A stretch of DNA of 64,000 nucleotides from an uncultured Pseudomonadales bacterium (GCA_958296195.1 OY282455.1:434001-498000), one strand, 5' to 3'; positions 9,666 through 19,781 are shown, counted from the first letter of the stretch. The notes: generated from the letters alone by a model not told the origin. Numbers and translations are program-made.

Positions 9666-10817
9666 CTAACCGCTGAACAGGAGTGCGAAGAAGTCCATCA
9701 ACTTGGACAGGGGTCCCGCCTCCGCCACCGACGCCAAGGCCACCAACGGCGCCCTGTGCAGCTCCTCCTCACCCAGCGAAACCCTGAGTTCGCCCAACTC
9801 ATCGCCCGCCTCCAACGGGGCCTCCAGCAGTTCGGCCACGGTCATTTCCACCGCCACTTCGTCGTAGTGGCCTCTAGGCAGGGTGACGACAACGGGCGCA
9901 GCGACGCCCAACTCCACCGCATCGGACTCGCCGTACCACAGCTCGGCGGTCTTTAGCGGCGCACCGCCTTCATACAGCCGTTTGGTCTCGTAGAAACGAA
10001 AGCCGTAGGAAAGCATCTCCAGGGTTTCCCGCACCCGGGTGGCGTCGCTGTCGGTGCCCATGACTACGGAAATCAGCCGCATCCCGTCGCGCAGCGCCGC
10101 AGCGAGCAGACAATATCCGGCCGCCGCCGTATAGCCTGTCTTGACGCCATCAACGCTGCGATCGCGCCAGAGCAGCCGATTTCGATTAGGTTGCTCAATG
10201 TCGTTGTAGGTGAAGGACTTTTTGGCGTAGATGGCGTAGTTGTCCGGAAACCGACGGATGTACTCACGGGTCAGCAAGGCCAAATCCCAAGCCGAACTGT
10301 GGTGGCCTTCCGCCGGCAAGCCGGTGGAGTTGCGGAACTGCGAATCGACCATGCCCAACATTCCCGCTTGTTGGTTCATCATGTCGGCGAAGGCGCTTTC
10401 GCTGCCGGCAATGTGTTCGGCGAGCGCCACGCTGGCGTCATTGCCGGACTGAACGATGATGCCGTGCAGCAGGTCGCGCACCGTCACGGTGGTGCCTTCC
10501 TGAATGAACATGCGGGAACCGGGCGTTCGCCAAGCGTTGACGCTCACCAGCACTTCGTCATCCAAGGCCATGCGGCCGGACTCGATTTCCGCCGCCGCAA
10601 CAAAGCCGGTCATCACCTTGGTGAGGCTCGCCGGCGGCATGGGGTCGCGGCTGTTGCGCTCCACGATCACTTTGCCGGTGTCGGCATCGACCAGCAGGAA
10701 GGAGTTGGCGGCGATGCTCGGCGCCGGCGGAATGATGGGCGGCTGCGCCAGCGCCGCCGAATGGGCCTGCAGGCCGACGACCAAGATGGCCAGCAGAGCG
10801 GGACAACGGCTGCGCAT
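9666..10817 (-). CDS. dacA: D-alanyl-D-alanine carboxypeptidase (PBP5/6 type)
   Basis: Low-molecular-mass penicillin-binding protein that trims the terminal D-Ala from peptidoglycan pentapeptides. It is 383 residues from the ATG at 10817, chosen because MRSRCPALLAILVVGLQA is a clear signal peptide and the start lies just after the rlpA stop. Active-site motifs are SLTK (64-67), SGN (124-126) and KTG (226-228). The C-terminal beta-rich domain and a final hydrophobic helix (SKLMDFFALLF) would anchor it to the periplasmic face of the inner membrane. It follows rlpA by seven bases in the cell-wall operon. Confidence 0.96.
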   Translation of the reverse strand: MRSRCPALLAILVVGLQAHSAALAQPPIIPPAPSIAANSFLLVDADTGKVIVERNSRDPMPPASLTKVMTGFVAAAEIESGRMALDDEVLVSVNAWRTPGSRMFIQEGTTVTVRDLLHGIIVQSGNDASVALAEHIAGSESAFADMMNQQAGMLGMVDSQFRNSTGLPAEGHHSSAWDLALLTREYIRRFPDNYAIYAKKSFTYNDIEQPNRNRLLWRDRSVDGVKTGYTAAAGYCLLAAALRDGMRLISVVMGTDSDATRVRETLEMLSYGFRFYETKRLYEGGAPLKTAELWYGESDAVELGVAAPVVVTLPRGHYDEVAVEMTVAELLEAPLEAGDELGELRVSLGEEELHRAPLVALASVAEAGPLSKLMDFFALLFSG

Positions 10818-10824
10818 AAACACC

Positions 10825-11646
10825 TCAGCGACCGCCAAGGCGCATGATGATGGGCTTGGCGAAGTCCGCGGCAACGACCATGGATTGCAGCCGCAGGGCG
10901 CTCTGCTCGTCCGCCACCGGCCCTATGCGAACGCGGTACAGGGCGTCCTCGGGGCGGCGCACCACCACCGTGCGTTCCCCCGTCAGGCTTTGCAGGCTGC
11001 GCTGCATCCGCCGCGCCTCGAACAATTTCCGAAACGCCCCCGCTTGCAGGTAAAGCTCCTGCGCTAGGCCGCCGCCATTGTTGAGCGCCTCGATCCTGAT
11101 GCGGGCGGTGCCCTGCTCCGCGAAACCCAGCTTAACCGCCGCCGCATAGGAGAGGTCTAGAATGCGGTCGTCGTGAAAGGGGCCGCGGTCATTCACGCGC
11201 ACTAGGGTCCGGCGCCCGTTTTCGAGATTGGTAACCTGGACGTAGGTGGGAATCGGCAAGGTGCGGTGGGCCGCGGTGAGCTTGAACATATCGTAGGGTT
11301 CGCCGCTGGAGGTGCGCTGTCCGTGGAACTTTCGGCCGTACCAAGAAGCCAAGCCTTCAGCGCTGTAGCCGGCGGCCGATTGCAGCGTGGTGTAGGTTTT
11401 GCCGAACACCTCGTATGTGGGTGGGTTGCCATAGCTGCTGAGAGGCTCCGGAGTCGGCGTGGGATCCGGCAGGGAGCGAAGGTCGTAGGGGATTTGGTCA
11501 GGCGCCCCATCTTGGGTTTCCGGCGCCGATGGAAGAGGCCCCGTAGCGACGCAGCCGCCGAGCAGGCTGAGCACCAGCAAGCAAAGCCCGCAACGAAGCC
11601 TGTCAATTCCCATTAAAAACCAACCAAAAACCGAACTTCGCCGCAT
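10825..11646 (-). CDS. rlpA: RlpA septal-ring lytic transglycosylase (lipoprotein)
   Basis: RlpA proteins act at the division septum; characterised members cleave glycan strands lacking stem peptides. The product has a lipobox (LSLLGGC), a double-psi beta-barrel catalytic domain (GLASWYGRKFHGQRTSSGEPYD ending near the conserved aspartate in RVNDRGPF) and a C-terminal SPOR domain (LYLQAGAF, YRVRIGPV) that binds denuded septal peptidoglycan. The ATG at 11646 is used; one at 11613 would give a shorter signal peptide, and neither has a clear Shine-Dalgarno. It lies between mltB and dacA. Confidence 0.94.
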   Translation of the reverse strand: MRRSSVFGWFLMGIDRLRCGLCLLVLSLLGGCVATGPLPSAPETQDGAPDQIPYDLRSLPDPTPTPEPLSSYGNPPTYEVFGKTYTTLQSAAGYSAEGLASWYGRKFHGQRTSSGEPYDMFKLTAAHRTLPIPTYVQVTNLENGRRTLVRVNDRGPFHDDRILDLSYAAAVKLGFAEQGTARIRIEALNNGGGLAQELYLQAGAFRKLFEARRMQRSLQSLTGERTVVVRRPEDALYRVRIGPVADEQSALRLQSMVVAADFAKPIIMRLGGR

Positions 11647-11656
11647 TAGGGAACGC

Positions 11657-12721
11657 CTAAGGGCGCACCGGCGCCTTGACGCCGAAGTCGAAGGAGGCAA
11701 CTGCAGAGCCGGCTTGCGGCACCGCCGCCGCCAATGCGTTCCGCCGCGCCTTGATGGCTTGGCTTAGTTGATGCACGGCAAGAGCGTACATGCGGCTGCG
11801 GTTGTACCGAGTGATGACATGGAAGTTGTGCAGCGCCACCCAGTACTCGAGGCCATTCTCCAGCTCCATGCGGAGCAGCGCCGCCTTGGCGGCAGCGGGA
11901 ACGCCGGACACCTCCACGCCAAGTTCGCGCAGCCGCCCAACCGTCTCGCTAAGAGCCAGCCCCTGATTGACGACTGCGGCCACCAAATCCGGCTGCAGCA
12001 CCTTGGCCGGGGTCACCACCGTGCCGGTCGAACGCCAGCCATGCTCCGCAAAGTAGTTGGCGACGCTGCCGATGGCGTCCGTGGTGTTGCCCCAAATGTC
12101 CCGGGCGCCGTCACCGTCAAAATCCACCGCGTAGTGGCGGTAGCTCGAAGGTATGAACTGGCCGTAGCCCATGGCGCCGGCGTAGGAGCCTTTGAACTCT
12201 CCCACTGCACGGCCTTCCTCCCGCACCAGCAGCAGGAATTCGGTCAATTCATTGCGGAAGAAATCCGCTCGGGGCGGATAGTCAAACGCCAGCGTCGATA
12301 GGGCGTCCAAGACCCGATAGGAACCCATGATCCGGCCAAAGCGAGTCTCGACGCCAATGATGGCGACGACATATTCCGGGGCGACTCGAAAACTCGCCTG
12401 AGCGGCCTCTAGGGCGGCTTCGTTCTCCCGCCAGAAGGCGGCGCCCTGCTCAATGCGGGGCTCCTGAAGAAATATCCGCCGATATTCATACCATTTGAGG
12501 GTTCGCTCCTTCGGCCTTGAAATAGCCTCAACAATGCGGGGTTGATGTTGGGCGTCCTTGAAAATCGCCGCCAGCTGCGGCTTGCTGAAGCCGTGCTCGG
12601 ACACCAAAGCGTCCATGTAGGCGAGAACGTCTTCGCGTTGGCTGTAGTCCGCCCCGGCTGGGCCGTACAGCAGCAAAGCCGCCAGCCCAAGCACTGTTGC
12701 CGCGCGCATGACCTTCCTCAT
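11657..12721 (-). CDS. mltB: Lytic murein transglycosylase B
   Basis: Cleaves the MurNAc-GlcNAc bond of peptidoglycan with formation of 1,6-anhydro-MurNAc. From the ATG at 12721 it is 354 residues with signal sequence MRKVMRAATVLGLAALLLY. No lipobox cysteine is visible, unlike E. coli MltB, so it may be soluble in the periplasm. Family motifs are the catalytic glutamate Glu125 in VAIIGVETRFGR, AMGYGQFIPSSYRHYA and FDGDGARDIW. An upstream in-frame start would run back into the rodA end, so it is rejected. Confidence 0.95.
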   Translation of the reverse strand: MRKVMRAATVLGLAALLLYGPAGADYSQREDVLAYMDALVSEHGFSKPQLAAIFKDAQHQPRIVEAISRPKERTLKWYEYRRIFLQEPRIEQGAAFWRENEAALEAAQASFRVAPEYVVAIIGVETRFGRIMGSYRVLDALSTLAFDYPPRADFFRNELTEFLLLVREEGRAVGEFKGSYAGAMGYGQFIPSSYRHYAVDFDGDGARDIWGNTTDAIGSVANYFAEHGWRSTGTVVTPAKVLQPDLVAAVVNQGLALSETVGRLRELGVEVSGVPAAAKAALLRMELENGLEYWVALHNFHVITRYNRSRMYALAVHQLSQAIKARRNALAAAVPQAGSAVASFDFGVKAPVRP

Positions 12722-12758
12722 GGGCAAGTTTCCGCCCGGCGCTGAGCTTGCAAGCGTC

Positions 12759-13889
12759 CTACCATGATTTCTGATTGCGCACCGACATGATGATCCCAAA
12801 TCCCAGCAAGAGTGTGATGACGGAGGTGCCCCCGTAGCTCACCAGCGGCAAGGGCACACCCACAACTGGCAAGAGGCCGGCGACCATGGCGATGTTGACG
12901 AAGAAGTAAACGAAAAACACCAGGCTCAGGGAGCCGGCGATAAGCCGGCCGAAGGGTTGGGCCGACTGCTGCGCTATGATGAATCCTCTAGCCACGATCA
13001 ACATATACAGTACCAGCAATGCCGTGACGCCGGCAAAACCCAGCTCCTCGCCAAGGACCGCCATGATGAAGTCCGTCTGGCTCTCCGGCAAGAAGTTCAA
13101 TTGGCTCTGAGTGCCATTATGCAGCCCTTTGCCGAACAGTCCACCAGAGCCAAGAGCGGTGGTCGATTGAATGATGTTCCAGCCGGCACCAAGGGGATCC
13201 TGCTCCGGGTCAAATAGGGTGAGAATGCGGCGGCGCTGGTAGTCCTGCAGTTGGTGCCAAAGGACGGGCGCCGCCGCCGCCAAGGCCGCAAGTCCGTAGA
13301 GAACCCAGCGCCAGGAAAGTCCGGCCAACAACAGGGCGCCTAGGCCCCCGGCAATCACAAGGACGCTGGTGCCAAGATCCGGTTGCACGACGATGCAGAT
13401 GGCCGGAACCGCGATGATTCCCCCGGCGATCAGCAGGCCCTTGAAGTCCGGCGGCAAAGCCCGATTGTTGAAGTGCCAAGCGACCATCAGCGGCACCGCA
13501 ATTTTCATGAATTCCGAGGGCTGGAAGCGCATCAGCCCCGGGATCTCCAGCCATCTGCGCGAGCCGTTGACTTCAACCCCAACCAACAGCACCGCGCCCA
13601 GCAAGGCGATTCCGAACGCGTACAGAATCGGCGCCGACTTGAGGTAAAAGGTGGGGCGAAGCTGCGCCGCCACCACCATAAGGGCGAGACCTAGGCTAAG
13701 CCGCGTCAACTGGCTGAGCAGCACATCCAAGTCCCTCTCCACTGCGCTGTGGAGCACGAAAAGCCCGTAAACGACCACGGCAACCAAGGCGGCGCAAAGA
13801 ACGGCGTCAACGCTCAACCTGCGCCGATTTCCAGGAACAACGCCGTTCCCAGTCCGCTCAAAGTTGCGAACGAAGTCCTGCTCGCTCAT
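12759..13889 (-). CDS. rodA: RodA peptidoglycan glycosyltransferase (SEDS family)
   Basis: Polymerises lipid II into glycan strands for lateral wall growth together with PBP2. The 376-residue protein has about ten membrane segments and the SEDS motifs RFQPSEFMKIAVPL, VQPDLGTSV and the C-terminal PLVSYGGTSVI. Its ATG shares bases with the TGA of mrdA (ATGA overlap), indicating coupled translation with its partner transpeptidase. Confidence 0.97.
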   Translation of the reverse strand: MSEQDFVRNFERTGNGVVPGNRRRLSVDAVLCAALVAVVVYGLFVLHSAVERDLDVLLSQLTRLSLGLALMVVAAQLRPTFYLKSAPILYAFGIALLGAVLLVGVEVNGSRRWLEIPGLMRFQPSEFMKIAVPLMVAWHFNNRALPPDFKGLLIAGGIIAVPAICIVVQPDLGTSVLVIAGGLGALLLAGLSWRWVLYGLAALAAAAPVLWHQLQDYQRRRILTLFDPEQDPLGAGWNIIQSTTALGSGGLFGKGLHNGTQSQLNFLPESQTDFIMAVLGEELGFAGVTALLVLYMLIVARGFIIAQQSAQPFGRLIAGSLSLVFFVYFFVNIAMVAGLLPVVGVPLPLVSYGGTSVITLLLGFGIIMSVRNQKSW

Positions 13890-15772
13890 CGCGCCGCCAG
13901 CTTGGGCAACAAATAGGCGTCCAGAACATCCCGCGCCACTGGGCCGGCGACCGAACTGCCGCCACCGCCGTTCTCGACCAAAACACTGACCACGATGGCC
14001 GGGGCATCGGCCGGGGCGAAGGCCACGAACCAGGCATGCTTGCGGTTGCGTTCGTCGAGTTCGGCTTCCTCATAAGCCTCGCCCTGTTTGATCTCCACCA
14101 CTTGGGCGGTGCCGGATTTGCCGGCCATCCGATAGCCCAAGCCCTGCCCGATGTGGGCCCAGGCGGTGCCATTTTGGCCATAACCCTTGTTGCCGCGGTG
14201 AACCACATCCTCCATGGCGTCAACCATTCGCTCCCAATCGTCCGCGCTAGGGCCGTCCACGGGAGGCAGCGTCGGCAACGGGTCGGCCTCCAGCAAGGGA
14301 CGATCGCTGGCCAACAACAGGCGCGGGCGCACTCTTCGGCCGCGGTTGGCCAACACCGCCACCGCCGCCGCCGCCTGCAGGGGCGTGACCAGCAAGTCAC
14401 CTTGGCCGATGCTCAGGTTGACGCTGTCGCCGGGATACCAAGGCTCGCCCCTAGCGCCTTGCTTCCAGACGGCGTCCGGCACCAACCCGGCACTGGCGCC
14501 CTCCACATCGGCCGCGGTCAACTCTCCATAACCAAACTGGCGCAGGAAGCCGACCATTTGCGCTGCTTGCAGGCGCACTCCCATGTTGTAGAAGTAGATG
14601 TTGGACGACCTGTAGATGGCGCGGTTGAGATCGACGATGCCCTGCCCCCCCGGGTTCCCCGGCTTCCAGTTCCAATCGCGGTAGATTCGCGCCTGACCGG
14701 GCAGCCTGAATGTGCCCCGGTCAAGGATTTCCTCATCCCAGTCCACCGCGCCGTAGCTCAATGCGGCCAATCCCAGAATCGGCTTAACCGTGGACCCGGG
14801 CGCATAGAGACCGCTTACGGCGCGATTCAACAAGGGCTTGTCCCTGGAGTTGACCAATTCTCGGTAACGCTGCGGCGCCATGCCCAGCACGAATTCGTTA
14901 GGGTCGTAGCTTGGATTGCTAACCAGGGCGAGCACCCCCCCCGACCTTGGGTCCAGGGCGATCACGGCGCCGCGGCGTTCGCCCAGAGCGGCGGCGGCGG
15001 CGATCTGCACACGGACGTCCAGATGCAGCGTGATGTTTTGCCCGGGAGCCGGAGGCTCAAAATCGAGCACCTTGCGCCGGAAGCCGTAGGCGTCCGTCTC
15101 CACCCATTGGTTGCCGACACGGCCATGCAGCGAGCGTTCGTAGAACTTTTCAACGCCTCGTTTGCCGATGAAATTCGTGCCGCTGTAGCGGGCGCGGTCC
15201 AAGGTTTGCAAATCCTCCTGGGTGATGCGGCGCACCGAACCCACCGCATGCCCCGTCAAGTAGCCGTAGGGATAGTGGCGAGAAGTTCGCGCTTCGACTT
15301 CGACTCCCGCAAAGCGATGGCGATTGACGGACAGGGCCGCAATCTCCTCTTCGTCCAGCGAGGCCTTGAGCAGCACCGACCCAAAGGGACGGCGACTCCC
15401 GGTGGAGCGCTGCCGAAACTGCTCCACTTCCTCCGCACTAAGGGAAATGACGGTGGCAAGCTCCAACAGGCGCTGCTCAATGTCGTCAACCCGCTCCGGC
15501 ACGACGACCAGATTGAAGACCGGCCGATTCTCCGCCAGCCGATTGCCGCTGCGGTCAAATATGAGGCCCCTGGCCGGCGGCAGGGGCATCATTTCCATGC
15601 GGTTTTCTTCGGAGCGCGTCCGGTATTTTTCGTATTGCAGAACCTGCAGATGCAGCATTCTCAACACCAGGATGCCAACCAAGCCGAGCATGACCAGAAA
15701 CAACACGAGCACCCGGCGCCCGAATGCCTGCATTTCCGCGGAGCGGTCCTCAACGGCAAGGTTTTGAGCCAC
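13886..15772 (-). CDS. mrdA: Penicillin-binding protein 2 (elongasome transpeptidase)
   Basis: Cross-links peptidoglycan during rod elongation and activates RodA. The GTG at 15772 is preferred: GGAAGGG lies nine bases upstream and the N-terminus then aligns with E. coli PBP2; an earlier TTG would add 23 residues. The 628-residue protein has one N-terminal transmembrane helix, a pedestal domain starting near SEENR, and transpeptidase motifs STVK (Ser327, Lys330), SSN (389-391) and KSGT (552-555). It is translationally coupled to rodA. Confidence 0.96.
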   Translation of the reverse strand: MAQNLAVEDRSAEMQAFGRRVLVLFLVMLGLVGILVLRMLHLQVLQYEKYRTRSEENRMEMMPLPPARGLIFDRSGNRLAENRPVFNLVVVPERVDDIEQRLLELATVISLSAEEVEQFRQRSTGSRRPFGSVLLKASLDEEEIAALSVNRHRFAGVEVEARTSRHYPYGYLTGHAVGSVRRITQEDLQTLDRARYSGTNFIGKRGVEKFYERSLHGRVGNQWVETDAYGFRRKVLDFEPPAPGQNITLHLDVRVQIAAAAALGERRGAVIALDPRSGGVLALVSNPSYDPNEFVLGMAPQRYRELVNSRDKPLLNRAVSGLYAPGSTVKPILGLAALSYGAVDWDEEILDRGTFRLPGQARIYRDWNWKPGNPGGQGIVDLNRAIYRSSNIYFYNMGVRLQAAQMVGFLRQFGYGELTAADVEGASAGLVPDAVWKQGARGEPWYPGDSVNLSIGQGDLLVTPLQAAAAVAVLANRGRRVRPRLLLASDRPLLEADPLPTLPPVDGPSADDWERMVDAMEDVVHRGNKGYGQNGTAWAHIGQGLGYRMAGKSGTAQVVEIKQGEAYEEAELDERNRKHAWFVAFAPADAPAIVVSVLVENGGGGSSVAGPVARDVLDAYLLPKLAAR

Positions 15773-15893
15773 CAGTGGAATCCCTTCCGCGCCGCGCCGC
15801 CCAAGGCCGCCTTCCCGGCGGCGCTGCCTGTCCGAATCCAAGAAGTGCCTGATGCCTCGCGGCGCAGCCGATGCACTGCTTATTCACAACGTT

Positions 15894-16241
15894 TCACACT
15901 GTGGTGGTCGAGTCCAACGGCAGCGGCGTCCACAACCGCTCCATGTCGTAGAAAGCTCGAGTGTCCGGCTGCATGACGTGAACTACAACATCACCCAGAT
16001 CGACCAGCACCCATTCATGGCTTTCCCGGCCTTCAACGCCAAGCAGCCTGACTTGACGCTCCTTGGCCATTTCGACCACATGGTCCACCAACGCCTTGAC
16101 GTGTCGGTCGGATCGACCAGTGGCGATCACCATGAAGTCCATCAAGTCGGTTAGCGGCGTGACCTTCAGGGCGACGACTTCAACACCCTTGAGACCCTCG
16201 AGGGTTTCGACTACGGCGTTGCAAAGCCTTTGCGCCGTCAC
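15894..16241 (-). CDS. rsfS: Ribosomal silencing factor RsfS
   Basis: RsfS binds ribosomal protein L14 and blocks joining of the 30S and 50S subunits in slow growth. The 115-residue sequence shows the family core MDFMVIATGRSDRHVKALV and ESHEWVLVDLGDVVVHVM. The GTG start directly follows the nadD stop, with AGGAGG five bases before it inside nadD. The nadD-rsfS-mrdA-rodA order is standard in gammaproteobacteria. Confidence 0.96.
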   Translation of the reverse strand: MTAQRLCNAVVETLEGLKGVEVVALKVTPLTDLMDFMVIATGRSDRHVKALVDHVVEMAKERQVRLLGVEGRESHEWVLVDLGDVVVHVMQPDTRAFYDMERLWTPLPLDSTTTV

Positions 16242-16865
16242 TCAGGCCTCCTGCAGCCGCCGTGAATAGAGCCCATGTCGCCTAATATAGGCATGGACGC
16301 TATTCGGTAGCAAATGCCCAATCTCCGCGCCGGCGGCGATCCCGCGGCGAACCGCCGACGCGGACACTGGCGGCGTTTCCCTTTCCAGCAGCAGAATGCC
16401 TCCCGCCGCCGTCTTGGACAGGCCGCCTCGGCGGCGCCGGCGCAGCCGCAACCCCGGACCCCTGATTTCCGTTCCCACCCTCGGCAGCAGAACAAGATGC
16501 GCCAAGCTGAGCACCGCCCGCCATCGCCGCCAACTATGGATGTCATTGAAGGCATCCACACCGACGATCCAGCAAAGAGGCTCGGCGCCGCGCCGTGAAC
16601 GCGCCGCCTTGAGCGTATCCACCGTGTAGCTGGGACCTTTGCGCCGCAACTCCGAAGCATCGGGCACAAGTTCGGGATGGGCGGCGCACGCCAGCCGGAG
16701 CAACGCCCAGCGTTGGCTGGCGGTTGCGCAAGGCGGCCGGCGATGCGGTGGGCGGGCGGACAAAACCATGCGCACCTTGCAGCCCAGCGCCGCCGCCGCC
16801 GCCCGCGCCACGCAAAGATGGCCGTTGTGGATCGGATCGAAGGTGCCGCCAAAAAAGCCGATCAA
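16242..16865 (-). CDS. nadD: Nicotinate-nucleotide adenylyltransferase
   Basis: Adenylates nicotinate mononucleotide to deamido-NAD in NAD synthesis. It shows the nucleotidyltransferase motif [12 protein letters not shown] at the N-terminus and the ISxTxxR-like motif [10 protein letters not shown] near the C-terminus. The start is a TTG at 16865 that overlaps the proA stop (TTGA), giving 207 residues; a longer in-frame ORF upstream is only a shadow of proA. The central part is unusually arginine-rich ([12 protein letters not shown]). Confidence 0.95.
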   Translation of the reverse strand: MIGFFGGTFDPIHNGHLCVARAAAAALGCKVRMVLSARPPHRRPPCATASQRWALLRLACAAHPELVPDASELRRKGPSYTVDTLKAARSRRGAEPLCWIVGVDAFNDIHSWRRWRAVLSLAHLVLLPRVGTEIRGPGLRLRRRRRGGLSKTAAGGILLLERETPPVSASAVRRGIAAGAEIGHLLPNSVHAYIRRHGLYSRRLQEA

Positions 16866-18151
16866 CGGTGCCGAATCTCGCCGTTGCCAAGCACCACGTA
16901 CTTCTCGGTGGTCAGCCCCGTCAGGCCAACCGGCCCCCGAGCGTGCAGCTTGTCGGTGGAGATGCCGATTTCCGCACCCAACCCGTACTCCATGCCGTCC
17001 GCAAATTGGGTGCTGGCGTTGACCATTACGGAGGCGGAATCCACGGCGCGGAGGAAGTGACGCGCCTTGGCGTAGTCCTGGGTGACGATGGCGTCCGTGT
17101 GCTGGGAGCCGTAGCGGTTGATGTGGTCTATGGCTTGATCCATGCCGCCCACCACCCGCACGGCCAGCGTCGGACCGAGATACTCGGCTTCCCAATCCGC
17201 CTCCGTGGCCGCCTTGGCGGCGGGCAGCCAGCGTTGCGCCTTGGGGCAGCCGCGCAGCTCCACCCCCGCTTGGGCGAAGCGCTCCCCCAAGCTGGGCAGC
17301 ACTTGGCCAGCCATGTCCTCCGCCACCAGCAAGGTCTCAAGGGCGTTGCAAACGGCGTATTTTTCCGCCTTGGAGTTGAAGGCGATGGACAGGGACATCT
17401 CCAAGTCGGCGGCGTCGTCAATGTACAGATGGCAGACACCGTCCAAGTGCTTGATGACGGGAATGCGGGACTCGCGGCTGATGCGCTCGATCAACTCCTT
17501 GCCGCCCCTGGGCACGATCACATCCACATGCTCGTCCAGCTTCAGCAAGGCGCCCACCGCCGCCCTGTCGGTGGTGCCGACCAGCTGCACCGCCGCCCTC
17601 GGCAGCCCGGCTTCGTCCAAGGCGGCGCCGACGCAGGCGGCGATGGCGCGGTTGGATTCGATGGCCTCCGAGCCGCCGCGCAGAATGCAGGCGTTGCCGC
17701 TCTTCAGGCACAGGCTGGCGGCCTCGGCGGTGACGTTGGGACGGGATTCGTAGATGATGGCGATGACTCCCAAGGGCACCCGCATACGGCCCACCTGAAT
17801 GCCCGTGGGCCGATAGCGCAAGTCCGTGACCTCACCCACCGGATCCGGCAGCTTGTCCACCTGCAGGACGCCATCGACCATGCGGTCGATGGTCCTGTCG
17901 TCCAAGCCCAAGCGATCCAAGCGGGCGGTGTCGAGGCCGCCAGCGGATGCCGCCGCCATATCCAAAGCGTTGGCCGCCTTGAGTTCCGCACGAGCGGCGT
18001 CCAAGCACTCGGCCAGCGCCTTGAGGGCGCGGGATTTGACGGCGGAATCGGCGCAGCCCAAAACGCTCGCGGCGGCACGAGCGGCGCTGCCTAAACTGCG
18101 CATCTGCGCCGTCACGCCCGCTTCATCCTGATTTGCTCGCACAATGCTCAT
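16862..18151 (-). CDS. proA: Gamma-glutamyl phosphate reductase
   Basis: Reduces gamma-glutamyl phosphate to glutamate-5-semialdehyde, the second step of proline synthesis. The 429-residue enzyme, with an ATG at 18151, belongs to the aldehyde dehydrogenase superfamily; Cys268 in [13 protein letters not shown] is the catalytic thiol. NADPH-binding segments include [16 protein letters not shown] and LRGGSEA. A further 36 codons upstream are open but unlike the family. proB is not adjacent. proA heads the nadD-rsfS-mrdA-rodA-mltB-rlpA-dacA-lipB run. Confidence 0.97.
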   Translation of the reverse strand: MSIVRANQDEAGVTAQMRSLGSAARAAASVLGCADSAVKSRALKALAECLDAARAELKAANALDMAAASAGGLDTARLDRLGLDDRTIDRMVDGVLQVDKLPDPVGEVTDLRYRPTGIQVGRMRVPLGVIAIIYESRPNVTAEAASLCLKSGNACILRGGSEAIESNRAIAACVGAALDEAGLPRAAVQLVGTTDRAAVGALLKLDEHVDVIVPRGGKELIERISRESRIPVIKHLDGVCHLYIDDAADLEMSLSIAFNSKAEKYAVCNALETLLVAEDMAGQVLPSLGERFAQAGVELRGCPKAQRWLPAAKAATEADWEAEYLGPTLAVRVVGGMDQAIDHINRYGSQHTDAIVTQDYAKARHFLRAVDSASVMVNASTQFADGMEYGLGAEIGISTDKLHARGPVGLTGLTTEKYVVLGNGEIRHR

Positions 18152-18508
18152 TTGCCGTGACGGATCCCAACGAGGCAAGGCCCCAAAAAGCGGCTGCAGA
18201 ACGGCTGCCGGGCGAGGCAACCCAGCAATCGCCAGCCAAGGCCGGACATTGTAAAGCATCGGCCCGGCAAAGCGGTTGTCCAGCCGGCAAATTGCTGCGC
18301 TACCCCAAGCGGAAGCCAGCGCAACTTGGGAAACTCCACGGCCCCGGACATCCAGACCCTTGGCCTTAAGCCGAAGTCCACGCGGTGTTGCGGAACCCGT
18401 GGCGGAAGGGGACTAAAAACAAACTGAGACGCCGCCGAGACTTGGGCGGAAGGACTTTCTCCGCCATCTTGGGGATAATGCGGCCACCGACCGGAACGGA
18501 CCTCCTTG
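18152..18508 (+). other. Intergenic region between divergent proA and uppP, no gene seen
   Basis: A 357-base spacer that must hold the promoters of proA (minus) and uppP (plus). TTTACAAT on the minus strand near 18250 and GGGATAATG on the plus strand at 18472-18480 are -10-like, but neither has a convincing -35. Short open frames here lack ribosome-binding sites and protein-like composition. No tRNA or strong hairpin was found. Confidence 0.4.
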
Positions 18509-19297
18509 GTGGAGCTACTACAGATCATCGTCCTGGCCCTGTTGCAGGGCGTTACGGAATTCCTGCCCATCTCCAGCGCCGCGCACCTGATACTGGCGGA
18601 CAAACTCACCCAATGGCCGGACCAGGGCCTAGCTTTCGACATCGCGGTCCACTTGGGTTCCTTGGCAGCGGTGCTGGCGTACTACCGGCAGGACTGTCGC
18701 CGCTTCGCCGTCAGCGCTTGGGGCTTCGCCCGCCGCCAAAGATATGACGCCGACCTGGACCTACTGTGCAAGATTCTGCTAGCGACCCTGCCGGTGGCGC
18801 TGTGCGGGTTCCTGCTGCACGACCTGATCGCCACCGACTGGCGCAACGAGCTTGTGGTGGCGGCGGCGACCCTAGTGTTCGGTTTGGCGCTTTGGTGGGC
18901 GGACGGCCAGCAAGGGCGGCGCACCTTGCTGAACTGGCGCGACGCCCTTCTGATCGGCTCGGCCCAGGCGCTGGCGTTGCTGCCGGGGGCATCCCGCTCC
19001 GGGGTGACCATCACCGCCGCCTTGCTGCTGGGCCTGTCCCGTGCCGCCGCAGCGCGGGTGGCGTTTTTGCTGGCCATTCCAGCCATTGGCGGGGCGGCGT
19101 TGCTGGCGGCCGGCAAACTGCCGGCGAACGCATCCAGCGCACTGTTGGCCGACCTTGCCCTAGGCGCCGTGATCGCGGCGGGCAGCGCCTACCTGTGCAT
19201 CGGCGTCTTCATCCGTCTATTGGAATACACCGGCCTGCGGCCCTACGCCTACTACCGAGTGGCCTTGGCGACAGCGCTGCTGCTGACGTTCCTCTAG
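18509..19297 (+). CDS. uppP: Undecaprenyl-diphosphatase UppP (BacA)
   Basis: Integral membrane phosphatase that recycles undecaprenyl diphosphate to the monophosphate carrier for wall and envelope polymer synthesis; overexpression gives bacitracin resistance in E. coli. The GTG at 18509 gives the typical start MELLQIIVLALLQGVTEFLP; a TTG one codon earlier is possible. Active-site motifs are QGVTEFLPISSAAH and LLPGASRSGVTIT, with about eight hydrophobic segments in 262 residues. It fits the peptidoglycan genes on the other side of proA. Confidence 0.95.
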   Translation: MELLQIIVLALLQGVTEFLPISSAAHLILADKLTQWPDQGLAFDIAVHLGSLAAVLAYYRQDCRRFAVSAWGFARRQRYDADLDLLCKILLATLPVALCGFLLHDLIATDWRNELVVAAATLVFGLALWWADGQQGRRTLLNWRDALLIGSAQALALLPGASRSGVTITAALLLGLSRAAAARVAFLLAIPAIGGAALLAAGKLPANASSALLADLALGAVIAAGSAYLCIGVFIRLLEYTGLRPYAYYRVALATALLLTFL

Positions 19298-19316
19298 GCG
19301 CCAAAAGCACCCTGGG

Positions 19317-19781
19317 TTAGAACGGGATGTCGTCCTCCATGTCGTCGTCCGCGCCATCCACCACCGTGGGCTCGCTGCCTCTGCTTGGCAGCGGCGCCTC
19401 GCCGCCCTGCGGGGGCGGGCCGGGTCGATAGCCGTCGCCTCCGGCGCCGCGGCTGTCAAGCATTTGCATGTCCCGGGCGATGACTTCCGTGGCGTAGCGG
19501 GTGTGGCCGTCCTGCTCCCAGCTGCGAGTTTGCAAGCGGCCCTCAATATAGACCTTGGAGCCTTTGCGCAGATATTCCCCGGCAACCTCCCCCTGCCGGT
19601 CAAAGCACACCACGCGGTGCCACTCCGTGCGCTCCTGCATTTCGTTGGTCTGCCGATCCCGCCAGCTTTCAGAGGTGGCCACCGTAAAGTTGGCCACCGC
19701 CTTGCCGGCTTGGGTGTAGCGAACCTCCGGGTCCCTCCCCAAATTGCCGATGAGAATGACTTTATTGATGCCTCTTGCCAT
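19317..19781 (-). CDS. ssb: Single-stranded DNA-binding protein
   Basis: Binds single-stranded DNA during replication, repair and recombination. The 154-residue product has an N-terminal OB-fold ([41 protein letters not shown]), a Gly/Pro-rich linker and the acidic tail [10 protein letters not shown] that recruits partner proteins. In many gammaproteobacteria ssb lies next to and divergent from uvrA; here a protease gene and a small transcription unit separate them. It converges on uppP with a 19-base gap. Confidence 0.97.
   Translation of the reverse strand: MARGINKVILIGNLGRDPEVRYTQAGKAVANFTVATSESWRDRQTNEMQERTEWHRVVCFDRQGEVAGEYLRKGSKVYIEGRLQTRSWEQDGHTRYATEVIARDMQMLDSRGAGGDGYRPGPPPQGGEAPLPSRGSEPTVVDGADDDMEDDIPF

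Noticed and set aside
14036-15976. 646-codon open frame on the plus strand
   Set aside because: Antisense to mrdA in GC-rich DNA; composition is Arg/His/Gln-rich with no domain or ribosome-binding site.
18152-18508. Small protein or RNA gene in the proA-uppP spacer
   Set aside because: Short frames lack start signals and no strong secondary structure or tRNA-like fold was visible.
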